Below, piece after piece: positions 42,970 through 51,786 of a stretch of DNA of 64,000 nucleotides. Under the pieces are notes generated by a model. It was not told the DNA's origin and did not search any database. It was given only the letters and a program-made list of their open reading frames with translations. This stretch comes from DTFZ01 sp050260375 (GTDB lineage: Bacteria; Bacillota; Clostridia; Christensenellales; SZUA-584). The DNA is taken from the NCBI GenBank assembly GCA_050260375.1, contig JBLNCA010000030.1, positions 6,082 to 70,081 on the forward strand, read 5' to 3'. Each line of letters begins with the position of its first letter. Within the stretch, counting starts at the first letter, position 1. The position numbers were made by a program, and so were the translations under genes.

Positions 42970-43911
42970 TCACGTACGTCCGCAGTCTTGGGATTCGCCC
43001 CGCAACAAATCAATCGCGTGCGCAAGCGTGTCCATTATGAAGTCAAGGCATTCCCCGCAGGCTTTCGGGCTGCCCGGAAGGTTTATTATCAGCGTATTGT
43101 TCCTTATCACACTGACGCCCCGCGTAAGCATCGCGCGGCGCGTGATGTTCATAGAATACGCCCTCATAGCCTCGGCGATGCCGGGCGCGTTTTTAGTCGC
43201 AGCTTCCATCGTCGCCTCGGGCGTTACGTCTCTCGGCGCGAATCCCGTGCCGCCCGTCGTCAGTATCAAATCGAGCTGCCGCTGGTCCGCAAGGCGTATG
43301 AGCAGCCGCTTAATCTCTTCCTTGCTGTCGGGTACGAGCAAAGTCTCGACCACCTCGTAGCCCGCGTCTTTAAGCCGTGAGGCAATCTCCGGCCCGCTTT
43401 TGTCCTCGCGCTCGCCACAGCTGCACCTGTCGGAAACGGTAATTACGGCGGCCCGGTAAGGTCGCGCTCCCTCGCGCGGCTGCACGGTCATCTCGTCGCC
43501 TGTGCTTACCGTACCGCCCTTTACCACGCGGGCAAAAACTCCCTCGCGCGGCATTATGCAGTCGCCCGCCGCTTTGTATATCGTGCAATGATTATGGCAC
43601 TCCTTGCCTATCTGCGTAATCTCCAGCAGCACTTGGCCGCACTTCAGCAGCGTGCCCACGGGCAGCGCGCGAAAGTCGATATCGTCAACCACGAGGTTTT
43701 CACCGAACGCGCCGTACTCCACATCTGCTCCTTTAGCGCGGAACTCATCGATTCTGCGCGCGGATATAAGGCTTATCTGCCTGTGCCAGTCCCCGGCGTG
43801 CGCGTCGCCTTTTATGCCCCAATTCTCTATGAACTCAGCGCTGCTGACGCACGTTTTTTGCGTGCCGCGCTTTTCGCTTACCGCTATAGCCGCGACTCTG
43901 GCCATGCTCAT
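42970..43911 (-). CDS. MOSC domain - MogA/MoaB fusion protein
   Basis: A 313-aa two-domain protein. Residues 1-150 are a MOSC domain (WGIKGDAHAGDWHRQISLIS; GAFGENLVV; ITQIGKECHNHC), which handles sulfurated molybdenum cofactor. Residues 155-300 are MogA/MoaB (ITVSDRCSCGEREDKSGP; LILTTGGTGFAPRDVTPEA; INLPGSPKACGECLDFI), which adenylates molybdopterin. It overlaps moaA by 4 bp and precedes modA. Fusions of this order are seen in other Clostridia. Confidence 0.9.
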   Translation of the reverse strand: MSMARVAAIAVSEKRGTQKTCVSSAEFIENWGIKGDAHAGDWHRQISLISARRIDEFRAKGADVEYGAFGENLVVDDIDFRALPVGTLLKCGQVLLEITQIGKECHNHCTIYKAAGDCIMPREGVFARVVKGGTVSTGDEMTVQPREGARPYRAAVITVSDRCSCGEREDKSGPEIASRLKDAGYEVVETLLVPDSKEEIKRLLIRLADQRQLDLILTTGGTGFAPRDVTPEATMEAATKNAPGIAEAMRAYSMNITRRAMLTRGVSVIRNNTLIINLPGSPKACGECLDFIMDTLAHAIDLLRGESQDCGRT

Positions 43912-44873
43912 CCTCCGATCTCGTTCATCATCTTATGCTCCGTCATTCGCTCCCTATCAGAAAAGCAGTGCGCCGGCGGCTTGGCGTATACCGCCTGAGC
44001 TATCGCCTGCGCAAGCTTCGTTTCGTCCGCGCCCGTTCTAAGCAGCGCGCGCAAGTCCGCGGCGGCATCGTAGCAGAGGCAGGGCTTCAGCATGCCTGTG
44101 CTGGTTAAGCGTATCCTGTTGCAGCCGGCGCAAAACTTGTGGGTGTTCGCGCTAATAAAGCCTATGCGCCCTGAAAGCTTGCCGCTCGCGTAATACACCG
44201 CCGGCCCGTTACCGCGCCTTTCGTTCACGTAGCTTAAATCCGGATAAACCGCCCGAAGCCGGCCGAGCACCTCGTCGCCATATGGCCCATTCAGCGCCCT
44301 GCCAAAGCCAAGAGGCATCAGCTCTATGAAGCGCACGTCCACCGGCAAGTCACGCGCGAGCTCGGCCAGAGCGACAAACTCGCTATCGTTATCCTCCAGC
44401 ATCACGCAGTTGACCTTTGTATTTATGCCGCTTTCAGCGCACTGCTCTACGGCATCGAGCACTTTAGCAGCGCAGTCAAATCCCGTTATCGCTTTATACT
44501 TTTCGGCGTCCGCCGCGTCGATGCTTATATTGACGCCGTCTACGCCTGCCTTGATAAGCTCGGGCAGTACGTCAGGCAGCATAACGCCGTTCGTCGTCAC
44601 CGTGACGCATTCGACGCCGGGCTGAGACTTCAGCCTCGCAATGAAATCCGCCGCGCCTTTGCGCACAAACGGCTCGCCGCCCGTAACTTTGAATTTGTTT
44701 ATGCCAAGAGTTGTCGCCGCGCGGCAGACCCGCAGTATCTCCTCGTAGCTGAGTATGTCGCTGTGAGGCAACTTAGGCAGCGGGCGGGGCATGCAGTATT
44801 TGCAGCGCAGATTGCACCTGTCGGTGATGGATATCCTCATGTAGTCGATACGGCGACCCGACCCGTCTTTCAT
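43908..44873 (-). CDS. moaA: GTP 3',8-cyclase MoaA
   Basis: A 321-aa radical SAM enzyme for the first step of molybdopterin synthesis. The SAM cluster is in RCNLRCKYCMP, the second cluster is in CAGCNRIRLTSTG with a later KPCLC, and it ends with the Gly-Gly tail required for activity. The ATG at 44873 overlaps the moaC stop (ATGA) and follows AGGAGA. Confidence 0.95.
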   Translation of the reverse strand: MKDGSGRRIDYMRISITDRCNLRCKYCMPRPLPKLPHSDILSYEEILRVCRAATTLGINKFKVTGGEPFVRKGAADFIARLKSQPGVECVTVTTNGVMLPDVLPELIKAGVDGVNISIDAADAEKYKAITGFDCAAKVLDAVEQCAESGINTKVNCVMLEDNDSEFVALAELARDLPVDVRFIELMPLGFGRALNGPYGDEVLGRLRAVYPDLSYVNERRGNGPAVYYASGKLSGRIGFISANTHKFCAGCNRIRLTSTGMLKPCLCYDAAADLRALLRTGADETKLAQAIAQAVYAKPPAHCFSDRERMTEHKMMNEIGG

Positions 44874-45379
44874 TTCACGTTCTCCTGATAGCAAACGTCG
44901 CCGCTTTTGCCGCCCGACTTCTCCACCAGCCGTACGCTGTGTATCTCCATCCGCTTGTCAATCGCTTTGCACATGTCGTATACGGTAAGCAGCGCTGTTG
45001 TTACGCCCGTAAGAGCTTCCATCTCCGCGCCCGTTTTGCCGTCGCATTTTACGGTGCAGCGCGCCTCTATTTCTCGCGTTTCGGGCAGCATTGCAAACTC
45101 TACGCCGCAGCCTGTAAGGCTTAACGTATGGCAGAGCGGTATCAGCTCGCTCGTACGTTTCGCGCCCATTATGCCCGCAACCTGCGCGACGCCCAGCACG
45201 TCGCCTTTCTTTACGGCGCCGCTCTGCACCGCTGCGAAGCACTCGGCGCTCATGCGTATGCGGCCTGCCGCCACCGCACGGCGCTGCGTTATTTCCTTGC
45301 CGCCTACGTCCACCATTACGGCGTTTCCGTTTGAGTCCATATGCGTAAAGCGGCCTTCATGTAAATCCTTTTTATCCAA
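44870..45379 (-). CDS. moaC: cyclic pyranopterin monophosphate synthase MoaC
   Basis: A 169-aa enzyme. MGAKRTSELIPLCHTLSLTG carries the active-site residues and GKTGAEMEALTGVTTALLTV the second conserved block. Length is normal for MoaC. It is between moaA and the moeA-like gene. Confidence 0.95.
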   Translation of the reverse strand: MDKKDLHEGRFTHMDSNGNAVMVDVGGKEITQRRAVAAGRIRMSAECFAAVQSGAVKKGDVLGVAQVAGIMGAKRTSELIPLCHTLSLTGCGVEFAMLPETREIEARCTVKCDGKTGAEMEALTGVTTALLTVYDMCKAIDKRMEIHSVRLVEKSGGKSGDVCYQENVK

Positions 45380-45394
45380 CGCTTATCGTCCTTT

Positions 45395-46414
45395 CTACTT
45401 TCCAAACGGGCAGTCGGGAAAGCGGCACTCCTCGCAGTCCAGGCAAAGCCCGCCCTCGCCGTATCCCGCGAGCCGCTCCGCCGTGACGCGCACCCCGGCT
45501 ATTAAGCTCGGCAGCACGAGGTCGAATATCGTGCGCCTTGCGTACATCACGCAGCCGGGCAGCCCCACCAACGGGCGTCCGTCGTCCGTATACGCCAGCA
45601 AAAACATAGCGCCGGGCAGTACGGGCGCTCCGTAGCTTACCACACTTGCTCCGCTGTTCTTTATCGCGAGCGGGGTCCTGTCGTCGGGGTCTACGCTCAT
45701 GCCGCCCGTGCATATTACCATATCCAGCCCCGCGCCGAGCATGTCGTTTATCGCCGCGGTTATCTTCCCGCTGTCGTCTCCGAGTATCACGTGCCGCCCT
45801 ATTTCGCAGCCATATTCTGCGAGCTTCTCCGCTATGACGGGCGTAAACGTGTCGGCTATACGCCCGTGATAAACCTCGTTGCCCGTTGTTATTACGCCCG
45901 CCGTTTTCTTTTTGAAAGGCGCGACGTTGATAAGCGGCTTAAGGCCCGCGGCCTCTTTTGCGCGCTCCATATGTTCCTTTTTAATCACCAGCGGTATTAC
46001 GCGCATGCCCGCGAGCTTGTCGCCTTTTTTGACGGCAAATCCGCCGTGGCGCGTGGCTATCATCATGTCGCCCAATGCGTTTACCGCGTAAACGCGCTCC
46101 GAGTCAACCGTCAGAAGCCCGTCGGTTTCGGCAATAAGATCTATCTTGCCTTCCTTGGGCGCCGTAGCGCGCATGCCCCTACCCATGCATATATCTTTAA
46201 GTATCTCGGCCGCATCGTTCTCATGAAGCATCGTTTCGTCGTTTTCCCATATGTAAACGCTGTCCTTGCCGAGGCTCAGCAGCACGGGTATATCCTCCTC
46301 GGTTATTACGTGGCCTTTTCTGAACACCGCGTCTTTTTTAACGCCTTTTATAATCTGCGTTATGTCGTGGCACAAAACCTGCCCTACTGCGTCCTGCGTT
46401 TTAATAAGCTTCAT
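45395..46414 (-). CDS. MoeA-like molybdopterin-binding protein with cysteine-rich tail
   Basis: A 339-aa protein. The second half is the molybdopterin-binding fold: GVITTGNEVYHGRI, VICTGGMSVDPDDRTP, GAMFLLAY and GLPGCVMY. The first half differs from canonical MoeA, and the protein is shorter. The end carries five cysteines in CLDCEECRFPDCPFGK, a likely metal site. The group is annotated as molybdopterin-binding protein; a role in molybdate insertion or in labelling another cofactor is possible. Confidence 0.85.
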   Translation of the reverse strand: MKLIKTQDAVGQVLCHDITQIIKGVKKDAVFRKGHVITEEDIPVLLSLGKDSVYIWENDETMLHENDAAEILKDICMGRGMRATAPKEGKIDLIAETDGLLTVDSERVYAVNALGDMMIATRHGGFAVKKGDKLAGMRVIPLVIKKEHMERAKEAAGLKPLINVAPFKKKTAGVITTGNEVYHGRIADTFTPVIAEKLAEYGCEIGRHVILGDDSGKITAAINDMLGAGLDMVICTGGMSVDPDDRTPLAIKNSGASVVSYGAPVLPGAMFLLAYTDDGRPLVGLPGCVMYARRTIFDLVLPSLIAGVRVTAERLAGYGEGGLCLDCEECRFPDCPFGK

Positions 46415-46441
46415 TTAGTCCTCCCGCGCCGCGTCATTTGA

Positions 46442-47368
46442 CTATTTTAGTTCACCCTTAAAGCATTCCAAGAAACATTCATCTGCATAGCGCCTTAGCT
46501 TTTCCGCGAACCGTTCGTACCTGTTAAGCAGGTCGCGCCCTTCGGGCGTCAGCTCGCTGCCGCCGCCGTACTCCCCGCCGGGCTTTCTCTCTATAAGCGC
46601 AAACCCGAGGTGCTCCTCCAGCTCGGACAGCATGTTCCACGCCTTGCTGTAGGATATCTGCATCTTTTCACACGCGCCCTTCACGGTGCCCGTATACTCG
46701 ATCATGTGGAGCAGCAACGCGCCTTTTTTGTCAAACAGCTTGTCTTCGCGCAGCAGCGAGATTTCTATGGACGGGCGCAGCAGCTGTTCGTTGTGCCGCT
46801 CAATTAGCCGCGAATAATCGCCCGGCGCGTCCACGTCCCGCAGCACGCCTTCGTCGCCTACCTCTATCGTTTCAACGCCAGTACGGCATTGCTCGATTGC
46901 CTCTTTCAAACCTCCGCAGCATTCCGCCGCGATAAGCAGCGGCAGCACTTTAGAGGATAACAGCACCGGATGCCCTTCCTGCCCGCCGCACGCAGGCTTT
47001 GCTACAAGCGCTTTCGATTCCATCAGCCGCTTTATAGTATTCACCGTGAAAAGCGGCACGTCCACCGGAGAAAAAAACGTCCTGTCGCACTTGTCCGCGA
47101 TATAAGAAAACCCGAGCTTTGCCGAATCAAACATCTCGGTGTGCGTATAGTCTTCGTTTCTTATGCAGATGACGCCCGATTTGGAAATATGTTTTGCGAG
47201 TTCCTCGCTTTTAAAGCCCGTCACGAGCACGATAGGAAACACTGCGGCCTGCTGAAAATTCGCTATTATGCGCTGCACCGTCGATATCGCACCGGTCTTT
47301 ATCATTGGCTTGAAACCGCCCGTTGCGGAGAATTCCCCCGCCGCCGCTATAACCGCGCCCGTCTTCAT
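46442..47368 (-). CDS. MobA-like nucleotidyltransferase fused to a ModE-like winged helix
   Basis: A 308-aa fusion. The N-terminal part (1-195) is a MobA/MocA-type NTP transferase: AVIAAAGEFSATGGFKPM, SPVDVPLF and GGQEGHPVLL, which attaches a nucleotide to molybdopterin. The C-terminal part (200-300) is a ModE N-terminal-type HTH: LLHMIEYTGTVKGACEKM, ISYSKAWNMLSELE and GGGSELTPEGRDLL. It can therefore make the cofactor and also regulate genes. It heads the operon; a palindromic site lies 28 bp upstream of its start. Confidence 0.88.
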   Translation of the reverse strand: MKTGAVIAAAGEFSATGGFKPMIKTGAISTVQRIIANFQQAAVFPIVLVTGFKSEELAKHISKSGVICIRNEDYTHTEMFDSAKLGFSYIADKCDRTFFSPVDVPLFTVNTIKRLMESKALVAKPACGGQEGHPVLLSSKVLPLLIAAECCGGLKEAIEQCRTGVETIEVGDEGVLRDVDAPGDYSRLIERHNEQLLRPSIEISLLREDKLFDKKGALLLHMIEYTGTVKGACEKMQISYSKAWNMLSELEEHLGFALIERKPGGEYGGGSELTPEGRDLLNRYERFAEKLRRYADECFLECFKGELK

Positions 47369-47395
47369 TTGCGCCTCCTAAAAGAGATAAACCAA

Positions 47396-47413
47396 GTTGT
47401 ATTTTTTTATAAC
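47396..47413. promoter_or_regulatory. candidate ModE-type operator upstream of the MobA-ModE gene
   Basis: GTTGTATTTTTTTATAAC, matching the site before modA in length, half sites and T-run centre. It suggests autoregulation. Confidence 0.6.
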
Positions 47414-47560
47414 TCGCTCTCCAAAAAAAATTAAATCCCCTGGATGTAATTGACCGACACAATCTCTATTGCTTTTAAGTTTATACTACGTATATTATAA
47501 TGTCAAACCGATATTGCGCCATTATACGCAAAATTAAGTCGCATAATTGAACTAAAAAGT

Positions 47561-48454
47561 TTACGCGTCCGGGCAGGGTACGCGCTCTAATCTTTTATCA
47601 ACCCACAGGTTTTGAGCGAGCCCCGCCGTTATGCACAGGCCGCCTACAAGGTTGTTAACGGAAAACGAACCCGTCAGCACTATATCGACCGCAATGCCGG
47701 AAAACACCTGCCCGACGAAAAGCAGCAGCGTCATATAAAACGACGATATCCTGCAAACGGCCGCGTTGAGCGCCACAACTATGAATAAGCCTAAAATGCC
47801 GCCCGTGTATATCCACACGTCGGGCGACAGCGAAAACTTCTGCATCATAGGCTCTGCCCTTCCCGCGACGAGCAGCGCCGCGGCCGATACGGCAAGGCCG
47901 ACGATGTAGTTGAACAAAGCGCTTACAAGTACGCTGGTGCGCTGCGCGAGCAGCGCGTTTACCGTCCGCGACATGACGGTGGAAACGCCAATAAGCAGCG
48001 ACATCGCTATCGGTATAACCGCCTGCGCCTCCGAGCCATACAGCATAGCCGCAATGCCGAGCACAACAAAAGCGATGCCTATAAGCTTCATTTTGTGGAA
48101 CTCGCGCTTCGGCATGCCGCACAAACCCCAGCGGTCATAAACCAGCGAAGTCAGGCTCTGCCCCAACAGGCTGAGCGCGATTATAGCGGATACGCTTATG
48201 CTGCCGAATGCAATATTGCTGAATACCACCGACGCAACGCCTATCGCCCCGCCAAGGTACATATACAAAGGCTGCCGTTTTACGGAAAATACTCGCTCCC
48301 GCCTTATTGCCAGCAGCAAAAGCACAGTCAACAGCCCCACGATATGTATTACCACCGTTGAGGAATATACGCCGCTGTACGACGAAAGCTTGCCGTTTAC
48401 GGCTACCATTACAGCGACGATTATGCCAGCCAGCACAGATAAAACATGATACAT
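47561..48454 (-). CDS. DMT family transporter (DUF606/YdcZ type)
   Basis: A 297-aa protein with about ten membrane helices in two tandem halves. VMVAVNGKLSSYSG and the repeated GALLxNI-like strings (VSVIIALSLLGQSL and later FVGQVFSGIAVD) match the DMT_YdcZ family, twice the length of the single-domain form. The substrate is unknown. It is divergent to a Crp/Fnr regulator, which probably controls it. Confidence 0.88.
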   Translation of the reverse strand: MYHVLSVLAGIIVAVMVAVNGKLSSYSGVYSSTVVIHIVGLLTVLLLLAIRRERVFSVKRQPLYMYLGGAIGVASVVFSNIAFGSISVSAIIALSLLGQSLTSLVYDRWGLCGMPKREFHKMKLIGIAFVVLGIAAMLYGSEAQAVIPIAMSLLIGVSTVMSRTVNALLAQRTSVLVSALFNYIVGLAVSAAALLVAGRAEPMMQKFSLSPDVWIYTGGILGLFIVVALNAAVCRISSFYMTLLLFVGQVFSGIAVDIVLTGSFSVNNLVGGLCITAGLAQNLWVDKRLERVPCPDA

Positions 48455-48539
48455 TGCGTTTGCTCCTTAGAGTTATATTAACACAGCGACTTGACTCAGT
48501 ATATGACATATGCCATATTGTAAAAGAAAGGTTGAGTTT

Positions 48540-49202
48540 ATGGTTAAAGAAAAGCTTATGCCGGAACATATTGCCGTATTGGCACGGTACGGGCTCGGGA
48601 ATATCGACGTTTCCGATATATGCGTTTTCCGGTACAACAGCGGAGAATTCATATTGCGGCAGGGGTATCCTTGCCCTTATCTGCTGCTTGTACTTGAAGG
48701 CAGGATGAAGGTGCTCAGCACCGTGCCAAGCGGCAGGACGCTGCTTAATTGCTACCAGACATCGAGCGGCATAATAGGCGAAGTCGAATTCTCGGCGGAC
48801 AGCGACTCGGCCGCGTCAAGCGTACAGGCAGTAACCCCGGTTGCGTGCATAGGAATACCGCGCGCGCGATTTGGCGACGAACTCAAAAGCAACGTAACGC
48901 TGTTAAGAGCCGTCAACACCGAGCTCGCGCAAAAGCTCTACCGTTCCAGCAAAAACAGCGCCGCGACGATACTCCACCCGCTTGATGAGCGGTTGTGCGC
49001 GTATATCGCGATGACGAATACGGGCGGCTGTTACAGGGAAAAGCTGACGGACACTGCCGAAATACTCGGAACGAGCTACAGGCACCTGCTAAGGACTCTT
49101 AACAAGCTATGCGCTAAGGGCGTGCTGGAAAAGACGCCGCAGGGCTATATTATAAGGGATGAAGCCGAGTTAAGGCGCATAGGCAAAGACTGCTATATAT
49201 AA
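48540..49202 (+). CDS. Crp/Fnr family regulator (YeiL-like)
   Basis: A 220-aa regulator. The cyclic-nucleotide-type beta roll covers about 30-120 (GEFILRQGYPCPYLLLVLEGR; GEVEFSADSDSA); the HTH_Crp domain is 150-215 with EKLTDTAEILGTSYRHLLR. No FNR iron-sulfur cysteine cluster is seen at the N-terminus. YeiL proteins respond to oxidative or stationary-phase stress. The ATG at 48540 has AAAGG upstream. Divergent to the DUF606 transporter gene. Confidence 0.85.
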   Translation: MVKEKLMPEHIAVLARYGLGNIDVSDICVFRYNSGEFILRQGYPCPYLLLVLEGRMKVLSTVPSGRTLLNCYQTSSGIIGEVEFSADSDSAASSVQAVTPVACIGIPRARFGDELKSNVTLLRAVNTELAQKLYRSSKNSAATILHPLDERLCAYIAMTNTGGCYREKLTDTAEILGTSYRHLLRTLNKLCAKGVLEKTPQGYIIRDEAELRRIGKDCYI

Positions 49203-49207
49203 AGCGC

Positions 49208-50023
49208 TCAGCCAAGGGCGGTATCAAGCACCATCATTATCGCAAACCCCGCGAGGCAGCCTATAGTGGATATATCGGTATTAGACCCCTCCTGCTGCGC
49301 CTCGGGTATAAGCTCTTCAACTACCACGTATATCATTGCGCCCGCCGCGAAAGCAAGCGCATATGGCAGTATCGCCTGCATCGAAAGCATGGCCAAAACG
49401 CCCGTTACGCCCGCCAGCGGCTCAACGATACCTGAAGCCTGGCCGTATAAAAACGCTTTTGAGCGGGAAAAACCTTCCCTTCTCAATGGTATTGATACCG
49501 CCGCGCCTTCGGGAAAATTCTGAAGCCCTATGCCAACTGCCAGCGCCAGCGCCCCTGCGACTGAGGCGGACGACAAGCCGTACGCCGCAGCGCCGAACGC
49601 CACGCCTACCGCCAGCCCTTCCGGTATGTTATGCAGCGTGATTGCCAGCACCAGCAGCACGCTGCGCTGCCAGCCGGTCTTTATGCCTTCGGCTTTGCTT
49701 TTGTTAAGCCCCAAATGCAGATGCGGCAGTATCTTGTCCACCAGAAACAGGAACATGCCGCCGGCCAGAAAGCCGATTGCCGCGACGAGCCACGGAGGAG
49801 TGGGTCCGCCTTCCGCCATTTCTATCGCGGGAGCAAGCAGCGACCAGAAGCTTGCCGCTATCATCACGCCGGAGGCAAACCCCAGCATGCCGTTCAATAT
49901 TTTCTTATCTATGGTTTTAAAGAAGAATACGAGCGACGCGCCCAGCGCAGTGACTCCCCATGTAAAAAGAGTGGCAAACAACGCCTGTAACACGGGATCA
50001 ATTTCCTTAAGCCATACTATCAT
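49208..50023 (-). CDS. ZIP family divalent metal transporter
   Basis: A 271-aa protein with eight helices. The two metal helices read VLAITLHNIPEGLAVGVAFG and VGIGLQNFPEGAAVSIPLR, with the H-N-x-P-E-G and Q-N-F-P-E-G signatures of ZupT/ZIP proteins. It imports zinc, iron or manganese. Convergent with the Crp/Fnr gene, stops 5 bp apart. AAGGAAG is the ribosome site. Confidence 0.93.
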   Translation of the reverse strand: MIVWLKEIDPVLQALFATLFTWGVTALGASLVFFFKTIDKKILNGMLGFASGVMIAASFWSLLAPAIEMAEGGPTPPWLVAAIGFLAGGMFLFLVDKILPHLHLGLNKSKAEGIKTGWQRSVLLVLAITLHNIPEGLAVGVAFGAAAYGLSSASVAGALALAVGIGLQNFPEGAAVSIPLRREGFSRSKAFLYGQASGIVEPLAGVTGVLAMLSMQAILPYALAFAAGAMIYVVVEELIPEAQQEGSNTDISTIGCLAGFAIMMVLDTALG

Positions 50024-50261
50024 AAGAGCATACTTCCTTTGCCTGACTTATAGGTTTAAATCCTGTTTACTTAGGCTAAGCAAATCATATCGGCGGCGTT
50101 TTGTCAACCGTCATATACAACGTACGGCATATATGTGTAATATGAATAATATCGATTTGTGGCTCTAGAAAAAACGCTGAAATACTGCAGGAGAGGGTTT
50201 TTTCGCCCGCCAATGAAGCGGAATTAACGCCGCCCTTGCAGGTTAATATAAGTTCTTGGCG

Positions 50262-51257
50262 TTACGCCAGTTTTATCTTGTCGATTGCATAATCAATCGC
50301 GGCAACCTGCTCAGCGGTAAGCGGCCCGAATTCCATCGCGGCTGCCAGTTCCGTTACCTGCTTGGTATCGCGAAATCCGGGTATCGGTATTGTCCTGCCG
50401 CTCTTGGCCCATAGCCATCCGAGCGCGCCCTGAACCAGCGAGCGCCCGCCGACGGCAAGCATCTCTCTTATCGCTCCGAGCTTCTCCAGCAATTCGGGGT
50501 TTGCCTTGCCGTCTTTGAAATAGAAATTCCAGTCTATGTTATACCCTCTTATGTCGTCCTTCGAAACCGCTTCGGAACCGGGCGTATACTTCCCGCTTAA
50601 AACTCCCATCCCCAGCGGCGTGCGGTTTATGCTGGCGAGGCCGTATTCATCGCATACCTTTAATATGCCGTCCGCATTTATAAACACGTTATACTGGTGC
50701 TGTATCGCAGCCCCGTTCGTATTTTTAGCAAAGAAATCTATGAGGTCGGGATGGTCGGTGCTCCAGCCGTAAGCGCGAATCTTGCCCTCTTTCTTCAATT
50801 CGTCCAGCGTTTCGAACACTTCTCCCGCCTTTTCCAGCGGCACATACCACTCATGGCACTGGAAAAGGTCAATGTAGTCGGTATCAAGCCGCCTTAGCGA
50901 ATCCTCGCAGGATTGCCTAATAAAGTCCGGCTCTACGCTGCTGCCTGTCCAGATTTTCGTTTCCTCGTCGAAAATGTTGCTGAACTTGGTAGCGTACACT
51001 ACCTTGCTTCTTCTGTCCTTGAGCGCCTTGCCCAATATCCTTTCGCTGTGGCCGCACCCGTAAAGGCTTGAAGTGTCAAACAGCGTTATGCCGTGATCGA
51101 ACGCCGCGTGCAGCGCCCTTATCGATTCGTCGTCGTCCGCCCATTCAAAACCAGTCATTGCGCCGTCCCACCTGTAAAACGGCCCGCCTATCTGCCAGCA
51201 CCCGAGCCCCAGCGCACTTACCTCTATTCCCGATTTTCCAAGCACTCTATTTTCCAT
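50262..51257 (-). CDS. aldo/keto reductase
   Basis: A 331-aa TIM-barrel oxidoreductase. Catalytic Tyr and Asp are in FDTSSLYGCGHSERILGKAL, the Lys is in YATKFS and the His is in DLFQCHEWYV. NADPH contacts follow in GWLWAKSGRTIPIPGF. The start at 51257 has GTGAGG upstream; a longer frame to 51302 does not. Physiological substrate unknown. It stands alone. Confidence 0.9.
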   Translation of the reverse strand: MENRVLGKSGIEVSALGLGCWQIGGPFYRWDGAMTGFEWADDDESIRALHAAFDHGITLFDTSSLYGCGHSERILGKALKDRRSKVVYATKFSNIFDEETKIWTGSSVEPDFIRQSCEDSLRRLDTDYIDLFQCHEWYVPLEKAGEVFETLDELKKEGKIRAYGWSTDHPDLIDFFAKNTNGAAIQHQYNVFINADGILKVCDEYGLASINRTPLGMGVLSGKYTPGSEAVSKDDIRGYNIDWNFYFKDGKANPELLEKLGAIREMLAVGGRSLVQGALGWLWAKSGRTIPIPGFRDTKQVTELAAAMEFGPLTAEQVAAIDYAIDKIKLA

Positions 51258-51786
51258 AACCTCACCCGCATAATTTATTGCAGTTACTGCAGTATACATC
51301 ATAGTTTTATTATGCGGGCATTGAAAGTACCGATTCCCGGCGTTTTTGATAGTGCCAATATAGCAGACAGAAAGATAATACGATGAGTCAAAATCACCTG
51401 TTTAGCGTAGGGAACCGAAAGTGAGCGCTGCCAGCGGAATCAGAACCGATGCGCTGCCGGGGGCAGATAAAGCAAGGTTCTGATTCTGTGAGCTTTAATG
51501 AACGCAAGCGATAGCGCAGCGTGAATTTTCAAGCGAACAGAGGAAGATGAAGCGAATAGAGGACGGGCCTTTCGCGCCCTCCCGTTTTATCTGCATAAAC
51601 ATCACGAACACTTATCGCTCTAACGCTAAAAAAACACGAGACATAAGAAACGCAATATACATCTCTTATGTCTCTTGATGAAATATTTCTAGTTTGGTGC
51701 TGAGCGACGATGCTCTCCTGCTTTTCATGCATATCGCGAGCCGTTCTTACAGAAACTACAAATATTAACTATGCATGAGGTTTTTT
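51258..51786. other. gene-free upstream region of the germination operon, with hairpins
   Basis: About 530 bp with no credible gene. Two long-range inverted repeats stand out: AATCAGAACC (51438) with GGTTCTGATT (51476), and GAGACATAAGA (51638) with TCTTATGTCTC (51664). The promoter of the ger operon should be here; a GCATA box at 51729 with CAGAAACTA about 20 bp later is a weak candidate for a forespore promoter. Confidence 0.4.

Noticed and set aside
47369..47560. Molybdenum-cofactor riboswitch before the molybdenum cluster
   Set aside because: I could not fit the conserved Moco aptamer; the palindromic site is a simpler explanation. A covariance search would decide.
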